Numbered from the stretch's first letter, positions 1 through 8,380 are shown. The stretch: 46,470 nucleotides of DNA from an uncultured bacterium (GCA_949296245.1 CASFNW010000031.1:1-46470), one strand, 5' to 3'. The notes: generated from the sequence alone by a model not told the origin. Translations and numbers: made by a program.

Positions 1-120
1 GCAGTGACGGCTCGAAGCGGAATCTGACGGGGCTTTGCCTCATGCAAAGGCAAACCACGCTTTGCCGTAGCGTCAGTATTCCAAGACAGCCTCGAGGCTA
101 CAACTGCGACACTAGATTAT
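1..120 (+). repeat. Dispersed hairpin repeat, copy 1 (left end)
   Basis: Bases 25-120 reappear inverted at 46375-46470 with about 89 of 96 positions identical by eye. A shorter relative lies at 45003-45086. Bases 19-29 pair with 71-82 to form a long stem, followed by ATTCCAAGACAGC and the shared tail CAACTGCGACACTAGATTA. An open frame runs through it to a TGA at 172-174, but nothing in that translation is recognisable. Its place at the window edge suggests an assembly break in a multicopy sequence. Confidence 0.75.
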
Positions 121-160
121 ATTGTTACGGCTTCAAAACAAGTAGCAGCATCCAGTGTTG

Positions 161-200
161 CATGTGCCGGCTGATAACAGCCGGCACATGATAACTTTTT
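161..200. terminator. Strong hairpin, possible terminator
   Basis: A perfect 13-bp stem (161-173 with 178-190) closes an ATAA loop. ATAACTTTTT follows on the + strand, so it could end a transcript entering from the left. On the - strand it lies about 20 bp past the stop of the secreted-protein gene but lacks a T-run in that direction. Confidence 0.55.
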
Positions 201-209
201 ACCTTTACA

Positions 210-593
210 TTAGTGGCAGAAGCTAACATCGCCTATGTCAGAACATTTTGCATTATAATCGCCGTAGCCGCCTTTTACCTTTCTTATCCTGGTATAGTTA
301 AGTGTATTATATCTAAATGGCACGGCGCTTGTTTGTGTATAATTTTCATTTGAAAATAAGGTATTTTGTTTCTGTGCCTGTTCTTTTTTATTGTTTGCAT
401 ACCATGCAGAAGAAGAATAATCACTGCTACTATATTTTTTCGATGAAGAGGATGAAATGTTTGTCATTTGTTTCCAATTTCCGGAGTATGAACCGTTTTC
501 ATCAAACATTGAAGCAGACATTGCCACATCCTGATAACAGGCAACACACATAATCAATAGCAAATACAATATAAAAAATATTTTTCTCCTCAT
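210..593 (-). CDS. Small secreted or membrane-anchored protein, unknown
   Basis: Unrecognised 127-residue protein. Residues 1-20 form an export signal (MRRK, then a hydrophobic stretch ending ...MCVACYQ). A Cys near the end of that stretch might be lipidated, but the lipobox is poor, so cleavage by signal peptidase I is equally possible. The mature part is rich in Ser, Tyr and Asn (SSSSSKKYSSSDYSSS around 47-63), with two Cys near the C terminus. There is no Shine-Dalgarno sequence: TGC-TATAAT sits six bases before the ATG (600-608), so a leaderless mRNA is likely. Function cannot be assigned. The signal peptide argues that it is real despite an overlapping short frame on the other strand. 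Confidence 0.65.
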   Translation of the reverse strand: MRRKIFFILYLLLIMCVACYQDVAMSASMFDENGSYSGNWKQMTNISSSSSKKYSSSDYSSSAWYANNKKEQAQKQNTLFSNENYTQTSAVPFRYNTLNYTRIRKVKGGYGDYNAKCSDIGDVSFCH

Positions 594-664
594 AAAAAAA
601 TTATAGCATATTCATCTGTATATTTTGCTATAATACACATATTGATTGTATCTGGAAATTATAG

Positions 665-1246
665 ATGATGATTCATTTAAAGAAAGAAAACAAGGATTTT
701 TTTAAAACTGTATATAATGATATGCTTGAACAATTTCCAAAATCGGAGCTTAAATCCTTTGAAACTTTTATGCAGCTGTTATCAATGGATAATTATCACA
801 TTTATTCTGCATCAACAGATGACATAATTGTGGGATATTTTATTGTATTTATGGACAATGAACACAAAAGTTTATGGCTTGATTATATTGCAGTTTTGAA
901 AAAATATCATTCCAGAGGTTTTGGACATAAGATTTTTGAAAATTTAAAAAATTATTTTGTGAAAGATTTCAACGGGATATATCTGGAGGTTGAAAAGCCA
1001 GATGAAACAAATATAAACACAATACGACGTATTAAATTTTACGAATCATTAAATGCACAGAAACTGGGCATAAAGTATTTTTATCCAAATGAAAATGGTT
1101 TTCTTCCTATGGATTTGTATTTTTTGCCATTTAATCAGGTTAAAATTCCAGAACAAAAAGAAATAATAAATACTATACAAAAAGTTTTTCGCTCAATTCA
1201 TACAGATTGTAATGACTTAGACTCTATTTTGAGCAAAATTAATTAA
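665..1246 (+). CDS. GNAT-family N-acetyltransferase
   Basis: Predicted cytoplasmic acetyl-CoA-dependent N-acyltransferase of 193 residues. The GNAT core is visible: strand LWLDYIAVLKKYHSRG followed by the acetyl-CoA pyrophosphate loop RGFGHK (about 84-89), then strand IYLEVEKPD (about 105-113) and the helix containing IKFYESL. The acceptor substrate cannot be told. Two ATGs in tandem (665, 668) compete as start and neither has a good ribosome-binding site. The gene converges on the histidine kinase, and the two coding regions overlap by 8 bp at their 3' ends. Confidence 0.8.
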   Translation: MMIHLKKENKDFFKTVYNDMLEQFPKSELKSFETFMQLLSMDNYHIYSASTDDIIVGYFIVFMDNEHKSLWLDYIAVLKKYHSRGFGHKIFENLKNYFVKDFNGIYLEVEKPDETNINTIRRIKFYESLNAQKLGIKYFYPNENGFLPMDLYFLPFNQVKIPEQKEIINTIQKVFRSIHTDCNDLDSILSKIN

Positions 1247-2888
1247 CACCGGTTTCTTCAGTAACAGATTTTAGAACTCTCGGTATACTAAAGCCGAAAA
1301 CACAAGTCTGGTTTTCATAGCTGTTTGCGTGTATTTCACCAGAATGTGCATTTATAATTTGTTTAGATAAATACAAACCAAGACCCGTACTTGCCTTATT
1401 GAATTTTGCATTTTCACTTGATTTATATTTCAGAAAAATTTCCTTCATGCGCTCCGGAGGAATATATCTGCAATGGTTAAGTACATCTAAAAATATCCTG
1501 TCATCTTCTTCTCTCAAAATTACCTCAATATCAGTTTTATCAAAGCCGTAAGTGATAGCGTTAGAAATCAGATTTACGACAGCTCTTTTTATCTGGAGTT
1601 TATCAGCAGTTACAGACGTGTTATCTATTGAAGATTTAACTATAATATTTTGACCTTTTGTACGCGCCAGATTGCTTATCTCTTTACAGGTAGAACTAAT
1701 TAGCTCTGTAATATCAAATTTTTCGGGTTTTAAAACAACATCACCGCTATCTGATTTGTATGTTGCCAGAATAGTTGAAATCATGTTGGACATATAAATA
1801 TTTGAATTCAGTGTTAACTCGACCATTTCTCTTTGCTGTGGATTCAACGGCCCCAATGACTCATTTAGCAGCAGCTTCATTGCGTTCATCTGAGCAGTCG
1901 TTGGAGTTTTCAAATCATGAGTAAGTGTTGCAACAAATGTCTCTTTTTGCGCTTGTAATTTTTTCTCTTCATCTATATTAATAAAATAGACTATTATACC
2001 TATAACTTCATTTTCGTCATTAAATATCGGCGACTTAGAGATTGAATACCATGCTTTTTCTTTACCGAAAATATTAAGATTGGATTCATAAGATATTTTT
2101 TTCTTATTTTTTATTATTCTAGCATCTTCTTTCTTTATATTGTCTGAAATATCTTTTAAAAATGTATCGGAAAGATTTGTTCCTATAACATTTTTTACAG
2201 GTTGATTTATATAATTTTCAAGAATTCTATTACATGCTATTACTCTGCCTTCAATATCTTTCAGATAAATAACAAAAGGAACGTTATCCAGTATGCTGTT
2301 TAGCTGTGCATTTTTTATAATATACTTTTCTCTTAGTGCTTCTGTCTGTGTTATATCTCTCATAATACCCAGAACTCCGGATATTTTGTCTTTGTTCATT
2401 GTCGGAGCAAGAAGTGTATCATAGATTTTTGTCTCACCTGTAAAAAACTTTTTTTCTATTTTATATGAGACAACCTCACCTTTTTCAATAACTTTTTTAT
2501 CATACTGCCGCAGTGTCTCTGCTATATCAGATGGAAATACATCAAAGTCGTTCTTCCCTGAAATATCACTGTTACCGTCTACACATATCATTTTTTTCAT
2601 TTGAGGGTTACAATCTATGTAGTTAAAATTTTCGTCTTTTAAATATATAAGATTCGGACAGTTAATAAATAAATTATTTATTAATAATTTTTGATTATTA
2701 AATTTTTGAGACAGTTTATTTAAAAGATATCTTTTATCAATCAAAGAGTGAATCCAGAATACAAAAAGTGATATGACCAAAGCATCTTTTAAAGACAGGT
2801 TTATTGGGGGATAATAAATTAAAAAACTTATGAACATTATAAATACAAAATAAAATAAAATTTTTTCGTATAATCTTTTAGTTAACAC
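1239..2888 (-). CDS. PAS-domain sensor histidine kinase
   Basis: Sensor kinase of a two-component pair, 549 residues. Two N-terminal hydrophobic segments (about 9-27 and 36-50) are followed by two PAS domains (about 75-185 and 195-305), a HisKA helix pair with the phospho-acceptor H324 in THDLKTPT, and a HATPase_c domain with N box NLISNA (439-444) and G2 TGLGL (501-505). The G1 box, normally DxGxG, reads LNHCRYIPPE (470-479), so the usual adenine-contacting Asp and the glycines are missing. The start is GTG: the AGGAG that serves it overlaps the stop of the response regulator, 9 bp upstream, so the pair is translationally coupled. The PAS domains suggest a small-molecule, redox or energy cue; the signal is unknown. 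Confidence 0.9.
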   Translation of the reverse strand: MLTKRLYEKILFYFVFIMFISFLIYYPPINLSLKDALVISLFVFWIHSLIDKRYLLNKLSQKFNNQKLLINNLFINCPNLIYLKDENFNYIDCNPQMKKMICVDGNSDISGKNDFDVFPSDIAETLRQYDKKVIEKGEVVSYKIEKKFFTGETKIYDTLLAPTMNKDKISGVLGIMRDITQTEALREKYIIKNAQLNSILDNVPFVIYLKDIEGRVIACNRILENYINQPVKNVIGTNLSDTFLKDISDNIKKEDARIIKNKKKISYESNLNIFGKEKAWYSISKSPIFNDENEVIGIIVYFINIDEEKKLQAQKETFVATLTHDLKTPTTAQMNAMKLLLNESLGPLNPQQREMVELTLNSNIYMSNMISTILATYKSDSGDVVLKPEKFDITELISSTCKEISNLARTKGQNIIVKSSIDNTSVTADKLQIKRAVVNLISNAITYGFDKTDIEVILREEDDRIFLDVLNHCRYIPPERMKEIFLKYKSSENAKFNKASTGLGLYLSKQIINAHSGEIHANSYENQTCVFGFSIPRVLKSVTEETGVN

Positions 2889-2897
2889 CTTATTCTC

Positions 2898-3575
2898 CTA
2901 CTGAACTATTTTTGACTTTACTGCTTTTACTGCAGCCTGCACTCTGTCACTCACTGATAATTTGGTCAGTACATTTTTAACATGCACTTTTGCTGTATGC
3001 CTGCTTATATTCATAAGTTTTGCAATTTCAAGATTTGTTTTACCTTCAACAATATATTCAATAACCTGCTGCTCTCGTCTGGTAAGATTATAATCTTCTG
3101 ATATTTTGGTATAAAGATGATTTAAATCATTAGTCAGATTTGGTTTGGGGGCAAAATGGTTCGCAACAACTGCAACATGCGGATGCAGCCATAGAGCACC
3201 CTTGTAAACTTCTTTTAATACATAAAATAAGGATGATGTTTCAATATCCTTTAAACAATAAGCATTTGCACCCAACGCTAATGCAGCAATAACCTCATCA
3301 TCATTTTCGTGAGAAGTAAGTATCACGACCTTTGTCTCAGGAGAATGCTCTTTAATATATTTTGTTGCAACAAGACCGTTTGTCTCACCAAGCTCTATAT
3401 CCATAATAACAATATCGGATTTTTTTGAATCAAATACTTTTAAAAATTCTTCTGCTGTACCAAAACAACCTAATATTTCAAAGTCTTGAAATTTTTCTAT
3501 TACGTGGGTCAGTGATTTTATTGTAAGTTTGTAATCTTCAACAATGTACAAAGAAATCTTTTTTGCATTTTCCAA
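2898..3575 (-). CDS. NarL/FixJ-type response regulator
   Basis: DNA-binding response regulator of 225 residues, first gene of the two-component operon. The receiver domain (about 7-125) has acidic residues VED (12-14), phospho-acceptor D59 in IVIMDIE, T86 and K108. A LuxR-type helix-turn-helix occupies about 160-220 (LTRREQQVIEYIVEGKTNLEIA). The start is TTG: AAGGAG lies 7 bases upstream, while the nearby ATG is out of frame. The Spy-like envelope gene diverges from it across a 326-bp gap and is a natural candidate target, by position only. Confidence 0.93.
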   Translation of the reverse strand: MENAKKISLYIVEDYKLTIKSLTHVIEKFQDFEILGCFGTAEEFLKVFDSKKSDIVIMDIELGETNGLVATKYIKEHSPETKVVILTSHENDDEVIAALALGANAYCLKDIETSSLFYVLKEVYKGALWLHPHVAVVANHFAPKPNLTNDLNHLYTKISEDYNLTRREQQVIEYIVEGKTNLEIAKLMNISRHTAKVHVKNVLTKLSVSDRVQAAVKAVKSKIVQ

Positions 3576-3763
3576 AATCTAACTCCTTATTGTTTAATTA
3601 CTAATATAAATAATTATCTACTATATTAGGTGCGGTGTTTAAAATATATAACCCACATGGGTATATTTAATATAAAAAATAATCAGTGTAGCTTTAACAC
3701 TAATTATTACCTGCAATACAGCTAAATTATTACATATAAGTAAAAAATGCTATTTAAGAGCCA

Positions 3764-3791
3764 TTGACAGATGTTAAAAGATAGTTATACT
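3764..3791 (+). promoter_or_regulatory. Sigma-70-type promoter of the Spy-like gene
   Basis: TTGACA (3764-3769), a 16-bp spacer and TATACT (3786-3791) point to a start near 3798, giving a leader of about 100 nt before the ATG at 3902. The rest of the 3576-3901 gap is AT-rich and I see no gene in it. Confidence 0.6.
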
Positions 3792-3901
3792 AAATGTTAA
3801 TACTAACATTCGGCATTTTAACAAACTATTTTTTATGTAAAGAAACTTAATAAAAAATATTAATGCAGAGTTTATGTATTATGTAAGAAAAGGAGAGTTA
3901 A

Positions 3902-4525
3902 ATGAAAAAAACATTATTATCTGCATTGTTGACAGGAACAATGGCTTTGTCACTGAGTGCGATGATTGCAGTACCGGCAATGGCTAATTGTCCGGCAAAA
4001 GGACCATGTGACAAAGACGGACAGCCTGCACCCATGAAAGAATGCAAAAAGCCTTTGAGCCCGGAAGAACATGCAAAAATGAGAGAACAGAAAAAAGCTG
4101 AATTCGAAGAAAGACTCAATCTTACAGAATCACAAAAGGCTCAGCTTGAAAAAATAAAAGCAGATGAGAAAAAAGCTTTAGCTCCATATAGAGAAAAAAT
4201 TAAAAAAGAACAGAAAAAAATGGAAGAACTCTTTGCTAAAGAAAGAGAAATCAGAAAACAAAGCATGGAGAAATTCGAATCTGTACTGACTGAAGACCAA
4301 AAGGCGGAGCTCGAAAAAATAAAGGCAGAAGTCAAAGAAGAAATGGATAAAATGGTTCCTCCAATGGGGCCTTGCGGACCGAAATTCGGACCTAAAGGGC
4401 CAATGGGACCTTGTGCAAAACCTATGTGTCCTCCACAATGCGAATGCGGATGTCATGAACAAAATGCAGGCAAAGTAGAACCTGCTGACTGCAAATGTCC
4501 TTGTCATGACAAACAAGTTAAGTAA
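3902..4525 (+). CDS. Spy/CpxP-like periplasmic protein with Cys-rich tail
   Basis: Predicted periplasmic protein of 207 residues with a clear signal peptide (cleavage likely after AMA, residue 28). The central part (about 52-150) is Lys/Glu-rich helix carrying two LTxxQ motifs (LTESQ 74-78, LTEDQ 129-133), the signature of the Spy/CpxP family of ATP-independent chaperones and metal-responsive proteins. The C-terminal 55 residues are unusual: Pro/Gly-rich, then CECGCH and CKCPCH clusters; the mature protein has 12 Cys. That suggests metal binding or disulfide chemistry. It has a good AAGGAG site and its own promoter, and diverges from a two-component system, consistent with an envelope or metal stress role. 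The chaperone role is family knowledge; metal binding is inference. Confidence 0.8.
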   Translation: MKKTLLSALLTGTMALSLSAMIAVPAMANCPAKGPCDKDGQPAPMKECKKPLSPEEHAKMREQKKAEFEERLNLTESQKAQLEKIKADEKKALAPYREKIKKEQKKMEELFAKEREIRKQSMEKFESVLTEDQKAELEKIKAEVKEEMDKMVPPMGPCGPKFGPKGPMGPCAKPMCPPQCECGCHEQNAGKVEPADCKCPCHDKQVK

Positions 4526-4546
4526 TTCTTTTTAATAAATTGATAG

Positions 4547-4581
4547 AAAGTGGTAAATTTCAAAATGAAGTTTACCACTTT
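4547..4581. terminator. Bidirectional terminator
   Basis: A 15-bp stem (4547-4561 with 4567-4581, one wobble pair) around AAAAT has A-rich sequence on one side and T-rich on the other, between convergent genes. It overlaps the stop codon of the DUF486 gene. Confidence 0.8.
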
Positions 4582-4913
4582 TTAAATATAAAAAATACAG
4601 CAAGAACTATAAATAAAAAGCCTACTATATAATTCCATTTAAGTTCTTCTTTTAAATAAAAAACAGAAAATCCGCAAAACACCACAAGAGTAATTACTTC
4701 TTGTATCGTCTTTAAATGAGCTGCATCATAATATCCATAGCCAATTCGGTTTGCCGGAACCTGAAAGCAGTATTCAAAAAAAGCAATTCCCCAGCTTACA
4801 AGTATAACAAGCCATAACGCAGCGTTTTTATACTTCAAATGCCCGTACCAGGCAAATGTCATAAATATATTTGATATTGTAAGTAATATTATCGGTACAA
4901 TTTGTCTGAACAT
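4572..4913 (-). CDS. DUF486 (DMT-like) small membrane protein
   Basis: Four-helix inner-membrane protein of 113 residues, resembling the DUF486/COG3169 family distantly related to drug/metabolite transporters. Hydrophobic segments lie at about 5-22, 32-50, 70-86 and 92-110. The signature region SWGIAFFEYCFQVPANRIGY (about 40-59) is typical of the family. The biochemical role of the family is not established. There is no Shine-Dalgarno sequence: TGC-TATTAT sits six bases before the ATG (4920-4928), so translation from a leaderless mRNA is likely. It diverges from the SIMPL gene. Confidence 0.85.
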   Translation of the reverse strand: MFRQIVPIILLTISNIFMTFAWYGHLKYKNAALWLVILVSWGIAFFEYCFQVPANRIGYGYYDAAHLKTIQEVITLVVFCGFSVFYLKEELKWNYIVGFLFIVLAVFFIFKKW

Positions 4914-4980
4914 AAAATAATAATAGCAAAAATTTAGAAAATAGATTATACTTATATAAAATTTAGTAAAGGAGTTAATA

Positions 4981-5721
4981 ATGAAAGAAATAAAAGATTA
5001 TCAGATAATACTCTTAGGAATAGTTATTGCATTAGGTGCAATGATTTCCACATTTATTCTTTCTCATGCGGTAGTTTCTTATCAAAAACTTCAGAATCAA
5101 ACAATCACGGTAACAGGTTCTGCTTCTCAGGAAATTTCTTCTGATCTTGCCGTATGGAAAGCCTATTACGAGACAAGAAGCAAAGATTTAAAATCCGGTT
5201 ATGCAAAGATAAATGCAGATAAGAATAATGTAAAAGAATTCTTGATTTCAAGCGGAATGAAAGAAGAAGACATAAAATTCACCCCGGTCTCTTCTTATCC
5301 TGTTTACAAAAAGCTTGCCAACGGTTATGATTCAAATGAAATTGACGGATACAGGTTATCTCAAAATGTAGAAGTGTCTTCAAATAATGTAGATGCAGTG
5401 ACTAAAATTTCTCAGGATGTTGTAAAACTTGTAGATAAAAATGTAGAATTAACCTCTAATATGGTTGAATATTATGTTTCAAACCTGAATGAGTTAAAGA
5501 TTAAAATGCTTGCTGAAGCAACAAAAGACGCAAAACAAAGAGCACAGAGCATGGTAAAAAGCACAGGCGGACACATAGGTGTAATGAATTCCGCTAAAAT
5601 GGGAGTGTTCCAAATCGTCGCAAAAGATTCAACAGATGTGTCTGACTACGGAATCTATAACACAAATGCAAAAGACAAAAAAATCAACGCTGTAGTAAAT
5701 GCGTCATTTACAATAAAATAA
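4981..5721 (+). CDS. SIMPL (DUF541) domain protein, membrane anchored
   Basis: 246 residues: one N-terminal membrane segment (about 9-31), then a SIMPL/DUF541 domain (about 38-245) facing the periplasm. Typical features are the opening strand ITVTGSASQEISSDLAVWKA and a region like SSYPVYKKLANGYDSNEIDGYRLSQ. Family members (for example YggE) are tied to envelope or oxidative stress, but no enzymatic role is established. The start has a textbook AAAGGAG site 5 bases away. The next gene begins 3 bp after the stop, suggesting a two-gene operon. Confidence 0.88.
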   Translation: MKEIKDYQIILLGIVIALGAMISTFILSHAVVSYQKLQNQTITVTGSASQEISSDLAVWKAYYETRSKDLKSGYAKINADKNNVKEFLISSGMKEEDIKFTPVSSYPVYKKLANGYDSNEIDGYRLSQNVEVSSNNVDAVTKISQDVVKLVDKNVELTSNMVEYYVSNLNELKIKMLAEATKDAKQRAQSMVKSTGGHIGVMNSAKMGVFQIVAKDSTDVSDYGIYNTNAKDKKINAVVNASFTIK

Positions 5722-5724
5722 ATT

Positions 5725-6657
5725 ATGAAAGAGATAAATAATGTAATTATATGCGGCCTAGGTGCTATAGGCACTATATATGCCGTAAAATTTTCAAAGA
5801 CAAAAAATATAAACCTAAAAATTCTTGCAGACAGCAAAAGAATAGAAAAATATAAAAATAATCCGACAATTTTTAACGGCGAAGAATATAAATTTGATTT
5901 CATAACGCAGGACAAAAGCGATTTCACGGCTGATTTAATTATTATTGCAACAAAAAATTCAGGATTGAACAGCGCTATATCTCAGATAAAAAACTTTGTA
6001 GGTGAAAATACAATAATTTTGTCTTTGCTAAACGGTATCAACACTGAAGAAGAAATCGCAAAAGTATACGGTCGGGATAAAATTCTGTATTCATACTATA
6101 TAGGACACACAAGTACAAGAATAGATAGAAAGATAATTCACGACGGAGTATTTAAAACGGTATTCGGCGAAAAAGAGAACTTATATAAATCTAATAGAGT
6201 TATCCGTTTACAGCAACTCTTTGAAAGAGCAAATATTCCATATGAAATTCCTGAGGATATGGAATATTCTATGTGGTGGAAATTTCTTGTAAATGTCGGA
6301 TACAATCAGGCATCAGCGTTATTAGAAGCTTCATACGGAGACTTTCAGCGCAGCAAAAAGGTTAATGGCATTGCTCTAAAACTTATGCAAGAAGCTGTAA
6401 TTATTGCACAGGCAGAAGGAGTGAAAAATACAGAAAATTTAATTCCAGAAGTCTTAGAGATTATAAAGACAATGCTGCCGGAAACAAAAACATCCATGCT
6501 GCAGGATATAGAGGCAAAACGAAAAACAGAAGTCGAAATATTTGCCGGATATCTTTCTGAACTCGGCAAAAAACACAATATTGCCACACCTTATAACGAT
6601 ATATGCTGCGAACTTATATCGGCTATTGACGAAAAAAATTCTTTGCCTGCCATTTAG
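5725..6657 (+). CDS. Ketopantoate reductase-like (ApbA/PanE) dehydrogenase
   Basis: Cytoplasmic NADPH-dependent reductase of 310 residues. The N-terminal Rossmann motif GLGAIG (11-16) is followed by IIIATKNS (72-79) and the C-terminal catalytic region with MWWKFLVNVGYNQASAL (K186, N190, N194) and MLQDIEAKRKTEVE. In pantothenate synthesis PanE reduces 2-dehydropantoate to pantoate. ApbA-like paralogues act on other 2-oxoacids, and no pan genes lie nearby, so the substrate is open. It has no ribosome-binding site of its own and probably depends on coupling to the SIMPL gene 3 bp upstream. Its end overlaps the convergent GtrA gene by 4 bp. Confidence 0.85.
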   Translation: MKEINNVIICGLGAIGTIYAVKFSKTKNINLKILADSKRIEKYKNNPTIFNGEEYKFDFITQDKSDFTADLIIIATKNSGLNSAISQIKNFVGENTIILSLLNGINTEEEIAKVYGRDKILYSYYIGHTSTRIDRKIIHDGVFKTVFGEKENLYKSNRVIRLQQLFERANIPYEIPEDMEYSMWWKFLVNVGYNQASALLEASYGDFQRSKKVNGIALKLMQEAVIIAQAEGVKNTENLIPEVLEIIKTMLPETKTSMLQDIEAKRKTEVEIFAGYLSELGKKHNIATPYNDICCELISAIDEKNSLPAI

Positions 6658-7061
6658 CTTTTATTTTTAAATGAGTAATATTTGTGTCCGATAAAGCTTA
6701 CAATTGTAAGCAGAAGTACAGATATTATATTTGCCGGAATTGGCTTAAGCCCGGCAACATCAACAAAAAGATACAAAAGCAGCATCCCTAGCAGCATTGA
6801 AAGCCCGTATACGACATAACATTTTAAATACTCTTTGAGGATATTACCTTTTGTCTTAAATACAAACAATTTATAGCAGATATAAGCATTTGTAATGCTT
6901 ATGATATTTGATACAATAGCAAGTAACAGGTAATGATTTTCGCCCAAAACTTTTATTAACAAAGCATAAACAAGAATACCAAATAAAGTATTCCAGCAGC
7001 CCGTTATTATATATCTGATTGATTGTGCTTTTATTTCACTTATATCGCTTACTGAAAACAT
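6654..7061 (-). CDS. GtrA-like membrane protein
   Basis: Polytopic membrane protein of 135 residues from the start chosen here (145 from an upstream ATG at 7091). Four membrane helices and an N-terminal RYIITGCWNTLFGILVY match the GtrA family, thought to help flip or use undecaprenyl-linked sugars in surface polysaccharide modification. I prefer the ATG at 7059-7061: a TATAAT sits exactly six bases before it (7068-7073), matching the leaderless arrangement of other genes here, whereas the upstream ATG has no ribosome-binding site and adds ten residues untypical of the family. No glycosyltransferase partner lies beside it. Confidence 0.8.
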   Translation of the reverse strand: MFSVSDISEIKAQSIRYIITGCWNTLFGILVYALLIKVLGENHYLLLAIVSNIISITNAYICYKLFVFKTKGNILKEYLKCYVVYGLSMLLGMLLLYLFVDVAGLKPIPANIISVLLLTIVSFIGHKYYSFKNKS

Positions 7062-7106
7062 ACATGTATTATAACCGCAAATAACATACATTTTATAGAA
7101 AAATTT

Positions 7107-7982
7107 TTAAACAGCACATAAAGATTTGTAGTGTTCGATACAATCCATAATTGTTTGTGCATACTCTTTGTGTTTTCCGTAAAAAATATGCGAAGCGTTT
7201 TCTATTTCTATTACCTGATTATGATTGGGGTCTTTTGTCCAGGAATTAAGTGTTTCCATAAATTCTTTGGGACTTTCTCCCGTGACGGAATCTTTTGAAC
7301 CTATTACAAAAGAACCATCGCATTTTATGTTATACAGAGAGTCTGTTTCACCTTCGCCGCTTAAAACAGGACAGTTTTTAAGATTGTCTGCATTGTAAAA
7401 ACCAACAACAGTGTTCGCGGTCATCGGTGAAAATCCGCCGAACAAAAACGGAAGGATATCATCCCCTCTACCATCTTCTACCCAGCGTTTTGCCATGGAA
7501 AAACACCTGTCAATATTTGGCATAACAGTCCACCAGTACATAATATCAACTGGTGAAGATATAATAAAATAATCAACAAAATTATCAGGAGTATTTCCGA
7601 GGTAATGAATAATTTTGTTGGAGCCAAGAGAATGCCCTGCAAGGATTATATTTTTAAAGCCCATTTCTTTTGCATATTTAACGTAGCTTTCAACATCTTC
7701 ATAAACCATATTAAAATCATCGTTGAAAGTGCCTGCATGTCTTTGTTTTCCTGTAGAAAAATCACTGTATGCAAAACAGGAAAAAGAATCATGTGCATGC
7801 GCTATAATGCAAGTGATATCGTTTTCTTCCAACAATTTGCCCGTTGTGTACAAAAGTTCATTTTGAAATATGTTTGAACATATACCTGTAAGCATAATCA
7901 GAACTGTATCGTTTGTATTATCGCCAAATATAGCGCCTTTGAGTTCAAGCCCTCTGTGGGTAATTACTTTTAATATATCCAT
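7107..7982 (-). CDS. Alpha/beta hydrolase
   Basis: Cytoplasmic hydrolase of 291 residues with a full catalytic triad: nucleophile S118 in the elbow GHSLG (116-120), acid D231 in GSKDS, base H265 in NASHIF. An oxyanion-hole strand (IMLTGICSN, about 29-37) is also visible. It resembles DUF1749-type and serine aminopeptidase-like esterases; the substrate is unknown. It has an AAAGGAG site and its ATG overlaps the stop of the preceding 50-residue gene (TAATG), so the two are translationally coupled. Confidence 0.85.
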   Translation of the reverse strand: MDILKVITHRGLELKGAIFGDNTNDTVLIMLTGICSNIFQNELLYTTGKLLEENDITCIIAHAHDSFSCFAYSDFSTGKQRHAGTFNDDFNMVYEDVESYVKYAKEMGFKNIILAGHSLGSNKIIHYLGNTPDNFVDYFIISSPVDIMYWWTVMPNIDRCFSMAKRWVEDGRGDDILPFLFGGFSPMTANTVVGFYNADNLKNCPVLSGEGETDSLYNIKCDGSFVIGSKDSVTGESPKEFMETLNSWTKDPNHNQVIEIENASHIFYGKHKEYAQTIMDCIEHYKSLCAV

Positions 7983-8134
7983 TATTTTGCTCCTTTAATT
8001 TGTTTTGATTGTTCAAGATTAAAAAACTGTTTAATTAAAGAGCTGTCGCAATCTGCATCTTTAAGGTTTTGAAGAACTTTTTCATTATAGCTTGCCAAGA
8101 TAATATCTCCTGCATGTTCTTCATTATTTACCAT
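7982..8134 (-). CDS. 50-residue protein coupled to the hydrolase
   Basis: Short gene, clearly open and translationally coupled (TAATG) to the downstream hydrolase. The segment EKVLQNLKDADCDSSLIKQF resembles a class of very small proteins found beside enzymes in Firmicutes, with a core LxxLxxxxCDxxxIxxF; I know of no function for them. It has no Shine-Dalgarno sequence. TGC-TATTTT sits exactly six bases before the ATG (8141-8149), so it is probably the first, leaderless gene of this two-gene transcript. Confidence 0.65.
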   Translation of the reverse strand: MVNNEEHAGDIILASYNEKVLQNLKDADCDSSLIKQFFNLEQSKQIKGAK

Positions 8135-8218
8135 TATCTTAAAATAGCAAATACTTATATTACATAATCAGAAATACTCAACAGGCATAATTACAGAATA
8201 TGCTGAATATATTTTTTC

Positions 8219-8317
8219 TTAATTCCTAAGAATGGATGAAACAGCGGCGAGTATTCCTCCCGTACCTTCTGCATTTTTAAAATCGTCTTTCTGAAGAATA
8301 GAAATGACTGAAGAATT
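8219..8317 (-). pseudogene. Possible C-terminal gene fragment
   Basis: On the - strand an open stretch of about 32 codons ends at 8219 and reads ...ILQKDDFKNAEGTGGILAAV.... It has no start codon, so if real it is the tail of a decayed gene. It runs into a short repeat (8321-8350) also found at 25113-25145. The remainder of the 303-bp gap is AT-rich and holds the gyrB promoter. Confidence 0.25.
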
Positions 8318-8380
8318 TTATAGTATCTGAAGAATTTGCTATATAAGTCTCATCTTTACAAAATAGCTCAATCTGCTTGT

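Noticed and set aside
317..553. Forward-strand frame of 78 codons
   Set aside because: Antisense to the signal-peptide gene and without a ribosome-binding site or family features; it is a shadow.
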